64,000 bases of DNA from Sthenelais limicola (GCA_942159475.1 OW804094.1:24784366-24848365), one strand, 5' to 3'; positions 1 to 11,856 are shown, counted from the first letter of the stretch. A program made the numbers and translations. The notes: generated from the sequence alone by a model not told the origin.

Positions 1-261
1 CCTTTCCTCTCCCCCATCCTCTGCCTTCCATCTTGTTCTGTCCCCTCGCCCTCTTCTCTCTATAGATGCTCTTCTCAATCTCCCTATCTGGTTCCTGCCA
101 CCCTCTCCATCTGATTTTCTCTCTTCACCCTTCTTTCATTCTCTCCCTCCCTCTTCTTCCCCTCCCCCTTTACCCTCCCCCATCCTCTCCCTCCCGCCTT
201 TTTCTCTCCGCCTGCCACTCTGCTCTCTATCCTCCCTCTTCCTATCTGATTTCTCCCAGTT
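1..261. repeat. Polypyrimidine (C/T-rich) low-complexity tract
   Basis: Almost uninterrupted C and T on the plus strand, without a strict period. Open frames here read as Leu/Ser/Pro-rich translation of low complexity and are not credible genes. The tract resumes after the foldback at 262-536, so the foldback appears to have inserted into it. Confidence 0.8.
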
Positions 262-536
262 GTAGTAATAAACCCGCACAGATGACCTTTTTTGAGTAAT
301 CCAAGATGGCTGCCAAGCCCTAGCCCCTACCCTAGCCCCTTGCTCACTCTGTGGTCGAAGTCTGGCTAGGGGGGATTGGCAGCCATCTTAGACTTCGACC
401 ACTTCGACCACTTCGACCACTTCGACCACTTCGACCACTTCGACCACAGAGCAAGCAAAGGGCTAGGGGAGGGGCTAGGGCTTGGCAGCCATCTTGGATT
501 ACTCAAAAAAGGTCATCTGTGCGGGTTTATTACTAC
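262..536. mobile_element. Foldback element with ~95-bp arms and 9-bp repeat core
   Basis: The left arm (262-359) starts GTAGTAATAAACCC and the right arm (about 441-536) is its near-perfect reverse complement, ending GGGTTTATTACTAC. The loop contains a second short inverted segment (GGCAGCCATCTT) and about six tandem copies of TTCGACCAC. The arms would form a very stable hairpin. Frames across the core encode short repeats (such as Phe-Asp-His) and are not genes. No transposase; a non-autonomous foldback transposon is the likeliest identity. Confidence 0.8.
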
Positions 537-665
537 TACTCCTCCCCACTCACATATTCTCTCTCCCTCTCATCCCACTCTGCTCTCTGTCCCTCCCCAC
601 CTTCCCCCTCCCTCTCCCCATTTTTATCTCTCCTCCTCCATCGTACATACTCACCCTCCCACCAT
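537..665. repeat. Polypyrimidine tract, continuation
   Basis: C/T-rich continuation of the tract seen at 1-261, on the other side of the foldback. Confidence 0.7.
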
Positions 666-1613
666 TGTCAGGAACAGGACTAGTTACATATCCGGGTCAC
701 ATGATCAATTGGCTCAAGGGCTCACCGATCATTGTCTCTGGGTCACATGATCATTGGTTTGGCCATACTTGATTCCCGGGCTATAAACAGAGTGTGGATA
801 TCCTGATTTTAAAAAGGCTTCAAAATCACATTTTCAACCCGGATACCTTCACATACCACACATATTGTCCTTCGGAAGGGACAATGGAACTGTACAGAGC
901 AGAAATACTACTGGTAATATCACAGATTCTGAGAACATGAATGACAAAAAATCACCCTTTCCCATATATATATAGCAAATTATTTATGCAGTATTTATAG
1001 CAAATGGCACCATAGAGGGTGCACACCGATCTAGACACATCAGGAAACTGGCCAAACCCTGATTTTTGTTTGTGATTTTTGACAAGGAAGGAGTCAGATT
1101 TCAGCTGGCCAACAGTAATTTTCGTGTTCAGCACACCTAAATTAGCCAGAAAAGTGCTGATGTACATTTGTACTCAAAAATGCCCCTAGGAGTATTAAGA
1201 GTGACTACTGGGCCTATACCAAAACAATTTGTGTTGTGACCTTGTCACCAGAACTGTATTGTTACTGTGTAAGATGTAATGAGTACTGTAAACTTTTGTA
1301 ATGATATCGAAGTTAATGTAATTGTAAAATGTATATTTTTTCATAGGAGATGAAACCTACCACATTGTGGATATCTGCCTAATAAAAATGTTTAAAAAAA
1401 AAAGTTTAGGTGGATTTTGCCTAGTCTATGAGGGGGAGAAGCCCGATTCTGATTGTTTCAAGACTGGTTCAAACCCAAACAGAGTGCCATTTGCTATTTA
1501 TCACACACTAGAATGATCACAAATTAATTTTCAAAAAGTAGATCTAGCTTACACGTATAGCCAAAAGTTTAGCTCGAGGACCCTGGGTACACGGTATGAG
1601 ACAACATCATTTA

Positions 1614-1647
<34 letters not shown>

Positions 1648-2769
1648 CATTTAATAAAGGTTTTAGGTCAGCCCTATATTGCACCAATTAGATTGCATCA
1701 TTTAGTCATGTGCAACCATGGTAGCCTGAACTGATTGCGTGAACAGTTCGGATCCACCAAACTACCACCCCTGAAAGCTGCCTTTGAAACTGATCAAGTG
1801 CGTAATAATGTGTTATACTTAGAGTGACACTTCTCACTGTTGTTGCCTAGATTATGGAGTAACGGAATTTCTACTTTTCTACATTTTCTAGTATTTGATT
1901 CACCTTACCCTACCTAACTAACTCCTGTGGATATCAAAACTCTAACATTTATATCATATCAGATATTTGGTAAAATAGTGAGCAAAATCGTTTTTGCACA
2001 CCAACCCGAAATGTCAAAGTGGCCGTTGGGTTGTCATCTGGAGTTACATAATGCCAGGCTTTTGACTAGAGGTTGTTCATAGACTCCTGGGTTAAGACTA
2101 GTTACATCCATGGGCATTATTGAGTGGGGGCAGCACTTGACGGCTACTATTCTGTGATTTGAAAGCTGGTCTATTCATCAAACTTATTTAATGATTATTG
2201 AATGAGGAAACAATGTTGGGGCTCTATACTTTAGATATTGTCATACATATCCTATATGGCTACACTGAATAAGTTTCATGTGATTCTGTGACTACTCATT
2301 TTAACTATCTTAGCCACTTTAACCGACTATGTTTATCCTTGAACACAACACCTCATGGGATCACAGTCAATAGTGACTATTCCCATTTGAATTTGAAATC
2401 TTTTGTCTTCCACCTTACTATCTACCAGAATCGTTGTCAATTGTTACCATTTTCTCGTTAGTTAAAAGCAGGGCCACACTCCTGTAAGTGATTATCCCTA
2501 GCACAATCTAGCATACTATATGCTTTTCTGTAATCATTGGTGGATCATCTTTTATTTGAACTGGGCTCATCTGAAAACCCCACCATGGTGGGAAAACTCT
2601 ACCCAGTATGAATAAAATCAATAAAAAAGAACAATAAAACCAGATACAAGTCTGACATCTGGTTCATATTGAATTATCAAGAAGGCTGTCTATTTTTTGT
2701 TCAACCTTTCATCTCCTGAAATGACTCTCACTTATTGAAAAAGCACTAGGACATCGAAAGCAATCAATA
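666..2769. other. Unassigned AT-rich stretch with a transcript-3'-end-like segment
   Basis: No credible coding region. GGGTCACATGATCA-TTGG occurs twice (about 696 and 741), a short local duplication. At 1380-1401 an AATAAA-type signal is followed about 10 bp later by a run of A, which resembles a retroposed transcript end. Nothing else is recognised apart from the poly(A) tract listed separately. Confidence 0.4.
1616..1645. repeat. Poly(A) tract flanked by a direct repeat
   Basis: About 30 consecutive A. CATTTAATAAA stands on both sides (1609-1619 and 1648-1658), like a target duplication around an orphan retroposon tail, although replication slippage could also explain it. Confidence 0.6.
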
Positions 2770-2868
2770 CACTTAAATAACCTATGCCTAAAAACACTAA
2801 AATAACCTATTCCTAAAAACACTAAAATAACCTATGCCTAAAAACACTAAAATAACCTATGCCAAAAA
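2770..2868. repeat. 25-bp tandem repeat, ~4 copies
   Basis: Unit of the form ACTAAAATAACCTATGCCTA plus AAAAC, repeated four times with single-base changes. Simple minisatellite; no open frame. Confidence 0.8.
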
Positions 2869-3261
2869 ATGTCACCAAACAAATTTCAGGTTGAAAATAA
2901 TTTCTGATTTATCAAAATCATTTATGTAAGTTGTAATAAGCTAGCGCAGGTATATCCCAACTTTCTACAAATTTTGATTACATGTCTAGAAAGTATTCTG
3001 ATTCAAATAACTTTAATAAAGGGGACAAAATATCCCCAACCTGTTTACTACGTTCACAACACTTTCCCTGCTATGCCATAAAGAGTTGACAGTGGTAAAC
3101 AACACTTGTTTATCGCAGAGTTTAAAGGATATCAATGAAGTGAGAGATGCTTGATCAATGATTGATCACTGGAGCTCATATAGCAGGACATTATAACAAC
3201 TGTAAATCTACACCCTATATTCTTAATGAACCATAAGGCCTTCTCTTATGTGAAGTCATAT

Positions 3262-3496
3262 GGGTCAGATTTTCAGAAAATGTACAATTCAACTTCCCCA
3301 ATCCTCTCAAATAACCAAAATTTCAGACGAAAATAAAGTTCAAAATACAATTCAACCAAACCAAACAGATTGCTAGAATCTATGCAATGCCAAATATACT
3401 CGAATTTACCTAGTATTGACCAAATTGCAGCTTAATTTAGCAAAATTTACTAAATGCGTACAGCTGCCAATTGTACATTTTCTGAAAATCTGACCC
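3262..3496 (+). mobile_element. Family B MITE, copy 1 (reference copy)
   Basis: About 235 bp bounded by inverted repeats: left GGGTCAGATTTTCAGAAAAT, right ending ATTTTCTGAAAATCTGACCC. Plus orientation is defined here as the strand where CTTC(A/G)CCAATCCTCTCAAATA follows the left end. There is no transposase frame. ATAT flanks both sides, a possible 4-bp target duplication. About 26 copies lie in this window, in two subfamilies: subfamily 1 reads CCTAACCAAACAGATTGCTA internally, subfamily 2 reads CATAACAGAACTGATACTTT. This copy is subfamily 1. Confidence 0.8.
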
Positions 3497-3546
3497 ATAT
3501 ATCTATGGATGTAGATGGGGTCGTTATGTATGAGTTTTGTCTGATC

Positions 3547-3563
3547 GGGGGGGGGGGGGGGGG
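3547..3563. repeat. Poly(G) homopolymer
   Basis: Run of about 17 G. Length is likely polymorphic or assembly-sensitive. Confidence 0.9.
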
Positions 3564-3989
3564 TTGAGACATTATACATTTTCGTAATTTATCATTTTAA
3601 TTTCTATTTAAAACAGTTATTTTTAATGGTAATTATAGATGTATGTTGATGTCTTGATATAGCTGTGTTGATATATTAGCTATGTTGATATATAATATGA
3701 ATATATGGAAGGTTGGAGCTATGTAGAACAACCACTGGATACCTTGAATGACAATTGTAAAGTGCTTAGATCAATGCATGTACATTATAATCAATAATTA
3801 ATTCCGATGATCAGGTCTCCAGCTGTGATGAGGCACTGCTGAAAACTATTTTTTTTAATTTTATTTCCATTTCATTTCAGCAATAGTACATTTCATGGCC
3901 TCGCCGTGAGGCTGTCTTCTAACCACCTGCCTTACCTAATTAATCTTACAAGTAGTGATTTGAGTTAACTTACGTCAAACAGTCCATAT

Positions 3990-4395
3990 GTGATGTGTTC
4001 CAGGGAAATGAGTCATAAGTCGCAAAATTGATATTTTTCAAAGTGTGTTATTCTCAAGATGTTTCTGTGGGAATGTCTCCATTTTGGGGTTGCTTAACGC
4101 TTGTTGTAGCCTGAATACTTGTACCAAATCTCAGGACAGTCTAATAAATATATCCATGTATTTCTAAGGTCATCTTATACAGTATATTTAGATGCTTTAC
4201 TAGTGAATGTCCGCCCAGAGATATTTCAAACTTTTTTTCACAAATAAAAATATCAAACTTTAAATATAGAAATACTTGTTTTGATGTCCTACTGTTTACT
4301 ATCATTGGAATCGGCTTGATCTCATCTTTTCAAATATGATAACATCTCAAAATCCATTTTTGCGACTTGTGACTTATTTCCCTCGAACACATCAC
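3990..4395 (+). mobile_element. Family A MITE, copy 1 (reference full-length copy)
   Basis: About 406 bp with about 38-bp inverted ends: left GTGATGTGTTCCAGGGAAAT, right ending CCCTCGAACACATCAC. Plus orientation is defined here as the strand reading AAATTGATATTTTTCAAAG after the left end and CTCAAAATCCATTTTTGCGA before the right end. Conserved landmarks are a TACTAGTAA-TGTCC(G/A)CCCAGA core and ATTGGAATCGGCTTGATCTC. No transposase frame. Flanks are ATAT on both sides, a candidate 4-bp target duplication. About 23 loci occur in the window. Confidence 0.8.
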
Positions 4396-4995
4396 ATATA
4401 TGTCTTGAGTTGAGGGGGCGTGTTAGGTAACATGTCATGTTATGTAACATGTTATGTAACATGTAACATTAGGATATGTTTGGGCCTTTTTTGCCCCCAT
4501 ATTCCAGTCACTAATAAGTGATCAACGACCTATCTGTGATTGGTTGGATCTAGAGAAACAATAGTGACCAGTGTCCTGAAATGGGCAAACTATGGCCAAC
4601 CGAGGGTTTACTATTGAAATTCGACAGGACCACTTTATTTATGCAAAAGAAATGATATTGTGATGAATTACTACATGGATTATTAAAGAAGATATAGACA
4701 ACAATGCAATATTTGGGCAAAATAGCACACTTGAAAAGACTGGCCCATGTACATATATGGACAACACAATGTGACATGACCTCACTGCAATAGAGACTTG
4801 CATTTTTTAGTATTGAATTAAACGCCTTCCATCTCATGAACCTACTTGAGCAATAGTCGTGGAAGTATTCCCTAGTGGCATTACATATACAGCTCATGGC
4901 TTCCCCAGTGGGCTTCATTGTTGGCAAATCAATTCCAGAGCCTGGTAAATAAAGCTGCAGTCCAGCTGAATCTGAGTTAGAGAAAAATGACGTGT
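4396..4995. other. Unassigned AT-rich spacer
   Basis: Contains a short GTTATGTAACAT tandem/palindromic patch (about 4422-4470). The minus-strand open frame at 4550-4927 has no recognisable domain and no splice or compositional support, so I do not call it a gene. Confidence 0.4.
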
Positions 4996-5347
4996 AATAG
5001 GGGACTTGTGTGTCTCACTGCCTGCCATGTTTACTGTAGTGCATGCTTGGATGGATTCTGTTGAAATCTGACATACAAATATTTGGCAACATTTTTATTG
5101 AAAATTGCAAGAATGTGCTCACCAATATCATACCTGTATTAATCATCTATGAAAACCAAATGCATGATGGGAAAGGTGAAAACTTGTGTTATGGAAACAT
5201 GTGTAACACATGGATATTGACAATAGAGCATTGATCAATATTCCATGCTGAACATGGCATGTTTTCTAAAGATTCTATACTGTACCATTACTCCCATAAT
5301 TCCATGTGAATCAAGATTCAAAATGGCGGCTATGCAAATCCCTTATT
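4996..5347 (+). mobile_element. Family D MITE, copy 1 (reference copy)
   Basis: About 350 bp, left end AATAGGGGACTTG, right end reading GGCGGCTATGCAAATCCCTT, so the short inverted ends are TAGGGG...CCCCTA followed by TTGCAT. Internal landmarks are GTGCATGCTGGGATGGATTC, a TTTGGCAACATTTTTAT patch, AAATGCATGATGGGAAA and CATGCTGAACATGGCATG. Non-coding. Eight related loci occur in the window. Confidence 0.75.
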
Positions 5348-5497
5348 CGCACAATTATTGATATTTCTCTCTGTTTTATTCACAGGATCAGTTGGTAGGA
5401 TTGTTCTCATCATGGCGGTATCTATAGATCTAAGTAGTATGAATACATGTACCACACCTTAACACAGTGTATTTAATATAGTCTGAGGTCATCCTAT

Positions 5498-5748
5498 AAA
5501 AAAGAAGTTTGCAATGTTTCTGGGTGGGCACAATTGCTAGTGAAGTAGCTAAATATTGTGCATCGGATTACCTTCAAAACGTAAGTATATATACAGTACA
5601 ATATCCTGAAATTTGGTACATTAATGACTAGAAATGATAATGATAATTATGACTAAAAGTGCTAAACCCTCCAAAGATTGGAACATTCCATTATGAAATC
5701 TTGGGAATATATTACTTTGGAAAATATAATTTTTGCGACTTGCAACAC
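5498..5748 (-). mobile_element. Family A fragment
   Basis: Reverse-orientation family A sequence from GTTTGCAATGTTTCTGGGTG to TTTTTGCGACTTG; the terminal GTGATG/CATCAC ends are missing. Confidence 0.65.
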
Positions 5749-5807
5749 AAGACAATTGTCTTTTCCTCCCTCATTGTCCACTCGGGTTTTTCATCTCGGT
5801 CATCAAA

Positions 5808-6033
5808 GAGTCAGATTTTCAGAAAATGTACAATTCAACTTCGCCAATCTTCTCAAATAACCCGAATTTCAGACGAAAATAAAGTTCAAAACATAATTCA
5901 ACCTAACCAAACCGATTGCTAGAATCAACGCAATGCCGAATATACTCGAATTTACCTAGTATTGCAGCCTAATTTAGCAGAATTTCCAAAAAGTGTAGAG
6001 CTGCCAATTGTACATTTTTTGAAAATCTGACCC
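5808..6033 (+). mobile_element. Family B MITE, copy 2 (subfamily 1)
   Basis: Left end is slightly mutated (GAGTCAGATTTTCAG), right end intact (GAAAATCTGACCC, followed by ATAT). Confidence 0.8.
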
Positions 6034-6650
6034 ATATATGCAAGGTGCAAAGTGCACCTATTGCTTTATCTAGGTTTAAGATAAGACAAGAGTTTTATTA
6101 GAGAAAGTTCCACATACATTTTGGAATATTTCCAGTTGTCCAGCTGGTATCAGCAATAGACCAACACTCAGTTCTGATATTACCAATTTAAAAGATATTC
6201 ACATTTTAACTATAAGTCTTGTACAATACCACGGATATGTGTTTTTATTTCCAAATTGCAATACAATTACATAGAAAAGGGTCATTTCTCTCTCTTTGCA
6301 CGCATAGTTCTTCTTAGATTTCCCTGAATCGTTCTTTTGTTTATTATCAATTTAAGACATCTGTGAATAGAAGCTTATATTGAGATCTTCTTTACGCTAT
6401 ATCCAATCTAATGTTTCTTCAGAAAGATTACACTTTTATAACAATCAAATCATGTTACATACCAATATCATCAATCTTATTTGAATATATACATTCATAA
6501 CAATTTACATGAAAGTTTCCTCTTTCTATATTGGTCTTCTTTGTTTTTAGCAACTAAATAGTTACATTTAAATATAACAATTCAGACATCTTCACCTTGT
6601 GATGATAATATAAAACAGATTATTACCACTCTTTCAGAAAACTGCATAAA
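6034..6650. other. Unassigned AT-rich spacer
   Basis: No coding signal, long repeat or RNA gene seen. Confidence 0.4.
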
Positions 6651-7054
6651 ATGTGTTTAAGGAAAATGAGTAATAAGTCGCAAAAAATAGATTTTGAGAT
6701 ATCATTAGATTCGAAAAGATGAGATCAAGCCGATTCCAATGATAGTAAACAGTCTAATAATCTAATTAGTATTTTTTTATTTTAAGTTTGATATTTTCGT
6801 TTTTGAAAAAAAAGTCTCCAATAATTCTTGGGGTCAATAAACAGTAAAGTAACTAAATGTAGTCCATATGAGGACCTTTAAAACGATAGGATATATTACA
6901 TAGATTGTCCTGAAATTTGATACATCCATTGGGATAGGTATAAGTGATAAACCCTACAACAATTAGAACATTCCAATAATGTGATCTTGTGACAACAACA
7001 GTTTGAAAAATATCAATTTTGCGACTTGTGACTCATTTTCCTGAAACACATCAC
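6651..7054 (-). mobile_element. Family A MITE, copy 2
   Basis: Reverse orientation; one end is degenerate (ATGTGTTTAAGGAAAATGAG), the other intact (TCCTGAAACACATCAC). Confidence 0.75.
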
Positions 7055-8589
7055 TATGAAAACGTGCTGATCACATCTCACTGTCTCACTGACAATGGCA
7101 TCTGAGCTGGATGTCATCAAAATAACAAATCTCTACATCAAACATGGAACAAGATGCAAATGCATTATTTTAGTTGGTGTTCCATTAGCCATGTATACAT
7201 ACAATTAATAGAAATCTGCTCATCTTATGAAAACATATTCACAGTTGATGGATTTGTATTTGTATTTAAATTATTTTATTCAGCGAAAAACATTATGCAA
7301 CTGGTACACTATATCTCAGCCGTCGCTGATTTACTATAATAATCATAACAATATTTCATACATTTACCAATATCTTCGTAATTCACTAATTATCTATTAC
7401 AAAGAATACAGAAGGGGCATGTGCTAAGATCAATATATAATTTAAAAACCGTCACCGACGCATCTCTTCTACCTACAGTCCGATTCAGGTTTGTTACAAA
7501 AAAGGTCATACCCAGTACATACAATCCGCAATATGTGTACGTGCAACATTATATAGGCAAGGTGGTCACCCCTCATCAAATATTGTTTAAGAAAGTAGAA
7601 ACAGAATTACATAACAAACACATTTAACTTATTTTGGGTGGTAAAGACGAAACAATGCAAACTAAAATGTTGTAAAAGCCAACGCTCGTCTTTGACTTGC
7701 CTCGACTTTCTTATTGAAGTTCTATTTAAAAATTAATTGGTTCATTTAGGATAAGCCAATCAGCCCGTATCTGTGTAATCTCATTTGATTTGAAAATATT
7801 TTTGTATTCAAGGTCATAGACATTTCCATACATATAGTACAAATATTCCCAGAATAGCCTGAATCCTATTTAATTATACATTTGTAGGTTATCAAAACGT
7901 AATAAAAAAGAAATTCATGCATAGAGCAACATAATCTATTTTAAGTAATTGAACGATAGAGATCTAGTAAGTAATTGTCGTACAAGTCTTTTTCATATCT
8001 AGACAAGAAACATGCCAACCATATTTTGACTTCAGTATATTTAGTACATGTATATGTAATATACCTCATATTTCCCATCTATATTAGAATCATTTTTACT
8101 AAAAACAGGGTTTTTAAAAGCAAAGAACATACCATCAGTGTGATTGCGTCGTGCTCTTACACGTAAACCATTGGATATTCCACTTTAAGTTCATATTTCA
8201 TTAGTTTGACATTAGAAAAAAATCAACTCTATATTGTTATCATAGACCTATTCGCAAGGTATATCTTATTATACAGTGCAGTATTTTCATGCTCCTCTAG
8301 AAATAGTTTAACATTGATAGTTCGTTATTGAGAGTCATCCATCAACAGTCAACAACATGTCATCATACAAGCATTCCATCATACATCAATTCGTCCCCAA
8401 TTACACAATATTATGTAATATAGCAATTAGGTTCTCTCTGTAATCTGTTGAGTATATTAAGATTACCAGTCCTCTGTCAACTAGTTTGGTTCTGGCATTG
8501 AAACATAGCACTCTGTGTGTTGCGTTAATTAGTTTTTCGCCCAACTGCTGACCCTAAATTTATAACAAAGAACGGCATGGTATTCTTCA
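7055..8589. other. Unassigned AT-rich spacer
   Basis: About 1.5 kb of AT-rich sequence. Open frames are short, and their translations look random, with no motif. No family A/B/D repeats seen. Confidence 0.4.
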
Positions 8590-8613
8590 ATGTGACTAGT
8601 AAAGTAGCTAAGT

Positions 8614-9021
8614 GTGATGTGTTTCAGGAAAATGAGTCATAAGTCGCAAAATTGATATTTTTCAAAGGGATATATTCCTAACATCTCTTTGTAGGAATGT
8701 TCTCATTTTTGGTGTGACTAACGCTGGATGAATAATGAATACATGTACCAAATTGCAAGACAGTGTATCAAATATTGTCATGCATTTATAGGGTCATCCC
8801 ATGGAGTATATTTAGCTACTTTAATAATAATTGTCCACCCAAAAATATTGAAAACATTTTTTTCAGAAATAAAAATATCAAACTTAAATTATAGAAATAC
8901 TTATTAGATGCCCTTAATGTGTATATTCATTGGAATCCCCTTGGTCTCATCTTTTCAAATATAATGATATCTCAAAATCCATTTTTTGCAACTTGTGGCT
9001 TATTTTTCTAAAACGGATCAC
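8614..9021 (+). mobile_element. Family A MITE, copy 3 (nested)
   Basis: Full length, left GTGATGTGTTTCAGGAAAAT, right variant end CTAAAACGGATCAC. Inserted in the older family A copy, head-to-tail with the next copy and separated from it by AAAT. Confidence 0.8.
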
Positions 9022-9025
9022 AAAT

Positions 9026-9433
9026 GTGATGTGTTTCAGGAAAATGAGACATAAGTCGCAAAATTGATATTTTTCAAATTGTTTTATTTACAAGATCTCT
9101 TTGTTGGAATATTTTCATTTTTGGTGTGTCGAGTGCTGGTCGTCGTATAAATACATGTACCAAATTTCAAGACAGTTCATTAATTATATTAGTGCATTTC
9201 GAAGATCATAATATGGACTATATTTAACTACTTAACTAGTAAATGTCCACCCAGAAATATTGCAACGGTTGTTTTCAAAAATAAAAAAAACAAACGGAAA
9301 AGATAGAAATACTTCTCTAATGCCCTTAATGTTTATATTCATTGGAATCAGCTTGATCTCATCGTTTCAAATATGATGATATCTCAAAATCTAATTTTCG
9401 CGACTTATGACTCATTTTCCTGAAACATATCAC
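9026..9433 (+). mobile_element. Family A MITE, copy 4 (nested, tandem with copy 3)
   Basis: Full length; AAAT flanks both ends, consistent with a 4-bp target duplication. Confidence 0.8.
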
Positions 9434-9494
9434 AAATATACTCCATAGGATGACTTTAGATATGCATGATATGCATATATCTAATACACAGTGA

Positions 9495-9835
9495 TTCTTG
9501 TGTAAGGTTGTAGACAAATAGTGATTTTTTTGATTCTGTGTATGGATGCACGGCGTCTATGATCGTTTAAAATCTCACATCATCTTTCTCAAATCACTCA
9601 TTGTTTTACTTTATACCCAAAAAGGAAAAAAGTTTACCTGTATAATATAATGTGTCGCATCAGAATGATTGACTTATTTGACTATAACCTAATTATGTAA
9701 TTAATTTGACTAGTGAATGTATGATTTCATAAAGTAATTTGTATTATTATTATTTAATTATGTTTATATAGGCTGAAAATGTTGTACTTGATACATGAGC
9801 TTATGAATAAAACAAACAAACAAACAAAACTGTAT
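9495..9835 (+). mobile_element. 5'-truncated non-LTR retrotransposon 3' end
   Basis: Ends GAGCTTATGAATAAAACAAA, an AATAAA followed by an (AAAC)n tail typical of LINE 3' ends. The same tail is found reversed at 14094-14338 and 30326-30420. It interrupts a family A copy; AATACAC-GT on both sides may be the target duplication. No ORF, so only the 3' UTR remains. Confidence 0.65.
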
Positions 9836-9989
9836 TGATTTCAATACACTGTATTGATATTTGGTATACTACAAAGAGCGTTAAGCACCCTAATAATGAA
9901 AACATTCCCCAAAACCCATCTTTTGAATAAAAACACTTTACAAAATATCAATTTTGCGACGTGTAACTCATTTTCCTGTGACACATCAC

Positions 9990-10232
9990 ATTTTCTTCCA
10001 ATTATCTGTTAATGCAGCTTTAAGGCCATAGCGAAGCACCAGAGACTATCGCATGAATCTCCTGGAAGCTACACCTTCATTTGCATCTCATGCATATGCA
10101 GGAGAAGGTAGGATATATAGGGGTGGGAGGGTGTGAGGGAAAGAAGCTAGAAAGAATGGACTAAGCCCTGCACTGTTGTGTCTGGTATTCTATTCATCTG
10201 TCAGGAAAGAAGAGACGCTGCAATGCATACTT
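9990..10232. other. Short unassigned spacer
   Basis: Contains AATGCAGCTTTAA (about 10011), matching the end of the TTAA-bounded family I, but no partner end is visible. Confidence 0.35.
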
Positions 10233-10300
10233 TGGTCAGATTTTCAGCAAATGTACAATTGGCAGCTCTACACAGTTAGTAAATTAGGGCAATAGTTGGT
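10233..10300 (-). mobile_element. Family B fragment
   Basis: GGTCAGATTTTCAGCAAATG followed by the reverse-orientation subterminal CAATTGGCAGCTCTACACA; truncated after about 70 bp. Confidence 0.65.
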
Positions 10301-10493
10301 GTAGTATTTAGGAATAGTTGTATGAGCATTTAAACACAGATAATTCCCTCCTTCTAGTATACACTTCACAAGAATTAAGGAATGCTACTGCATTAATTTA
10401 TTATAATGAAAATGAAACTTTTGGAATGACTAGATGCTCGATAGGGTGTTAAATCCAACAAGTGTAAGAGTGATACATCACCAAACATTATTT

Positions 10494-10880
10494 GTGATCC
10501 GTTTTAGGAAAATAAGTCATAAAAGTCGCAAAATATGAATTTTGAGATATCACCATTTTTTAAAATGATAGTAAACACTAGGATATCAATTAAGTGTCCC
10601 TATATTTTAAGTTTGATATTTTTATTTTTGAAAACAAAAGTTTCAATGTCTCTGGATGGCTAATAACCAATAAAGTAACTAAATACAGTCCGTATGAAGG
10701 CCTTCAAAACGCAAGAATATATTTAATGAAATTTGCTGAAATTTGGTACTTAGATTTATATGACTATAAGTGCTAAACCCTCCAAAAATCCGAACATTTC
10801 CATAAAGAGATCCTGTGAAACAAACACTTTGGAAAAAATCAATTTTACGACTTGTGACTCATTTCCCTGAAACACATCAC
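10494..10880 (-). mobile_element. Family A MITE, copy 5
   Basis: Reverse orientation; starts with the variant GTGATCCGTTTTAGGAAAAT and ends CTGAAACACATCAC. Confidence 0.8.
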
Positions 10881-10937
10881 AGAACATAAGGAATCCCTAC
10901 AGTGACCTGTGCAACTCCTCTAGTAGTCGAAGAAACG

Positions 10938-11166
10938 TGTTTTCAGAAAATGTACGATTCAACTTCGCCAATCTTCTCAAATAACCCAAATTTCAGACGA
11001 AAATAAAGTTTAAAATAGAGTTCAACCTAACCAAACAGATTGCTATATTCAATGCAATGCAAAATATACTCGAATTTACCTAGTATTGACCGAATTGCAG
11101 CCTAATTTAGCCTAATTTACTCAACGTGTACAGCTGCCAATTGTACATTTTCTGAAAATCTGACCC
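10938..11166 (+). mobile_element. Family B MITE, copy 4 (subfamily 1)
   Basis: Left end eroded (GTTTTCAGAAAATGTACGAT), right end intact (CTGAAAATCTGACCC). Confidence 0.75.
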
Positions 11167-11529
11167 GTATCATTCATCACACAGAAAGAGAAAACCTGTA
11201 AGATCATATTCACTACCGTAGCTCTAAATCCCTTTGAAACTTTCAAGTTTCTAGAACTATGTGTGCTATCCAATGGCAAGATTAATATAGCAGATGTAAA
11301 AGTTAGAATATCTATGGCAAGAGCAGGTTTCTGGGGACAATGTCCTCATATATGCTTGACTTCACTGATGGTTTTTTCTCTGTGCCGTTTTATTCAGCAG
11401 TGCATTCTCAGCTCGAATATTTAATAACAAATGTAGCTGGTCAGAGTAGAGTCTAATAGGTGTAACATAGGTCTTTTGTGATAATGAAGTTATGACAATC
11501 ACTGGCTGACAGTATATACGAAACTTTAT
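11167..11529. other. Unassigned spacer
   Basis: No recognised feature. Confidence 0.35.
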
Positions 11530-11856
11530 TTACATTTCGTTATACAGATAGTGATAAAAGGTTCCTACATGGAAATGGGATTTTGTTCTGTCCCAGACAG
11601 CTCTTCCAAACAAACATTCTATAACTACATCTCTAACTACAATAATGGCTACTTTATACAGCATTCTTATGGTACTAGGTGAAGCAAATGGCCTTTGCTT
11701 TGTTAGGTGGTGTATCTTATGTTTGACTTTTGTTATCTTATTCTGCAAGTGTGCTGAGAATGTTAGTTTCTCATCAATTGCTACTCCCAAATATGTATAA
11801 CTATTGGTACTTTTGATTTCTTCTATGTCAATTTCTATATCAATTTTCATTTCCAC
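11530..11856 (-). pseudogene. Decayed non-LTR (LINE) reverse transcriptase C-terminal fragment
   Basis: The 108-residue minus-strand frame contains TYLGVAIDEKLTFSAHLQNK followed by a Lys/His/Leu-rich helix. This is the well-known region just after the RT catalytic domain of Jockey/CR1/RTE-like LINEs (pattern YLGV-x-(I/L)D-x-x-L-x-F/W-x-x-H). The rest of the RT (no (F/Y)ADD box) and the endonuclease are absent, and the frame runs out at both ends, so it is a dead fragment. The assignment is by motif only; the exact clade is not determined. Confidence 0.7.

Larger units (their letters stand above)
8590..9989 (-). mobile_element. Old family A copy split by two insertions
   Basis: Reverse-orientation family A sequence in three blocks: about 8590-8613 (GACTAGTAAAGTAGCTAA), about 9434-9490 (ATACTCCATAGGATGAC) and about 9836-9989, ending TCCTGTGACACATCAC. 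The first gap holds two younger family A copies, the second a non-LTR 3' tail. Joining the blocks gives the normal order of family A landmarks. Confidence 0.7.

Noticed and set aside
351..772. Overlapping frames of 96-124 codons in the first kilobase
   Set aside because: They read through the foldback and polypyrimidine tract; the composition is low complexity.
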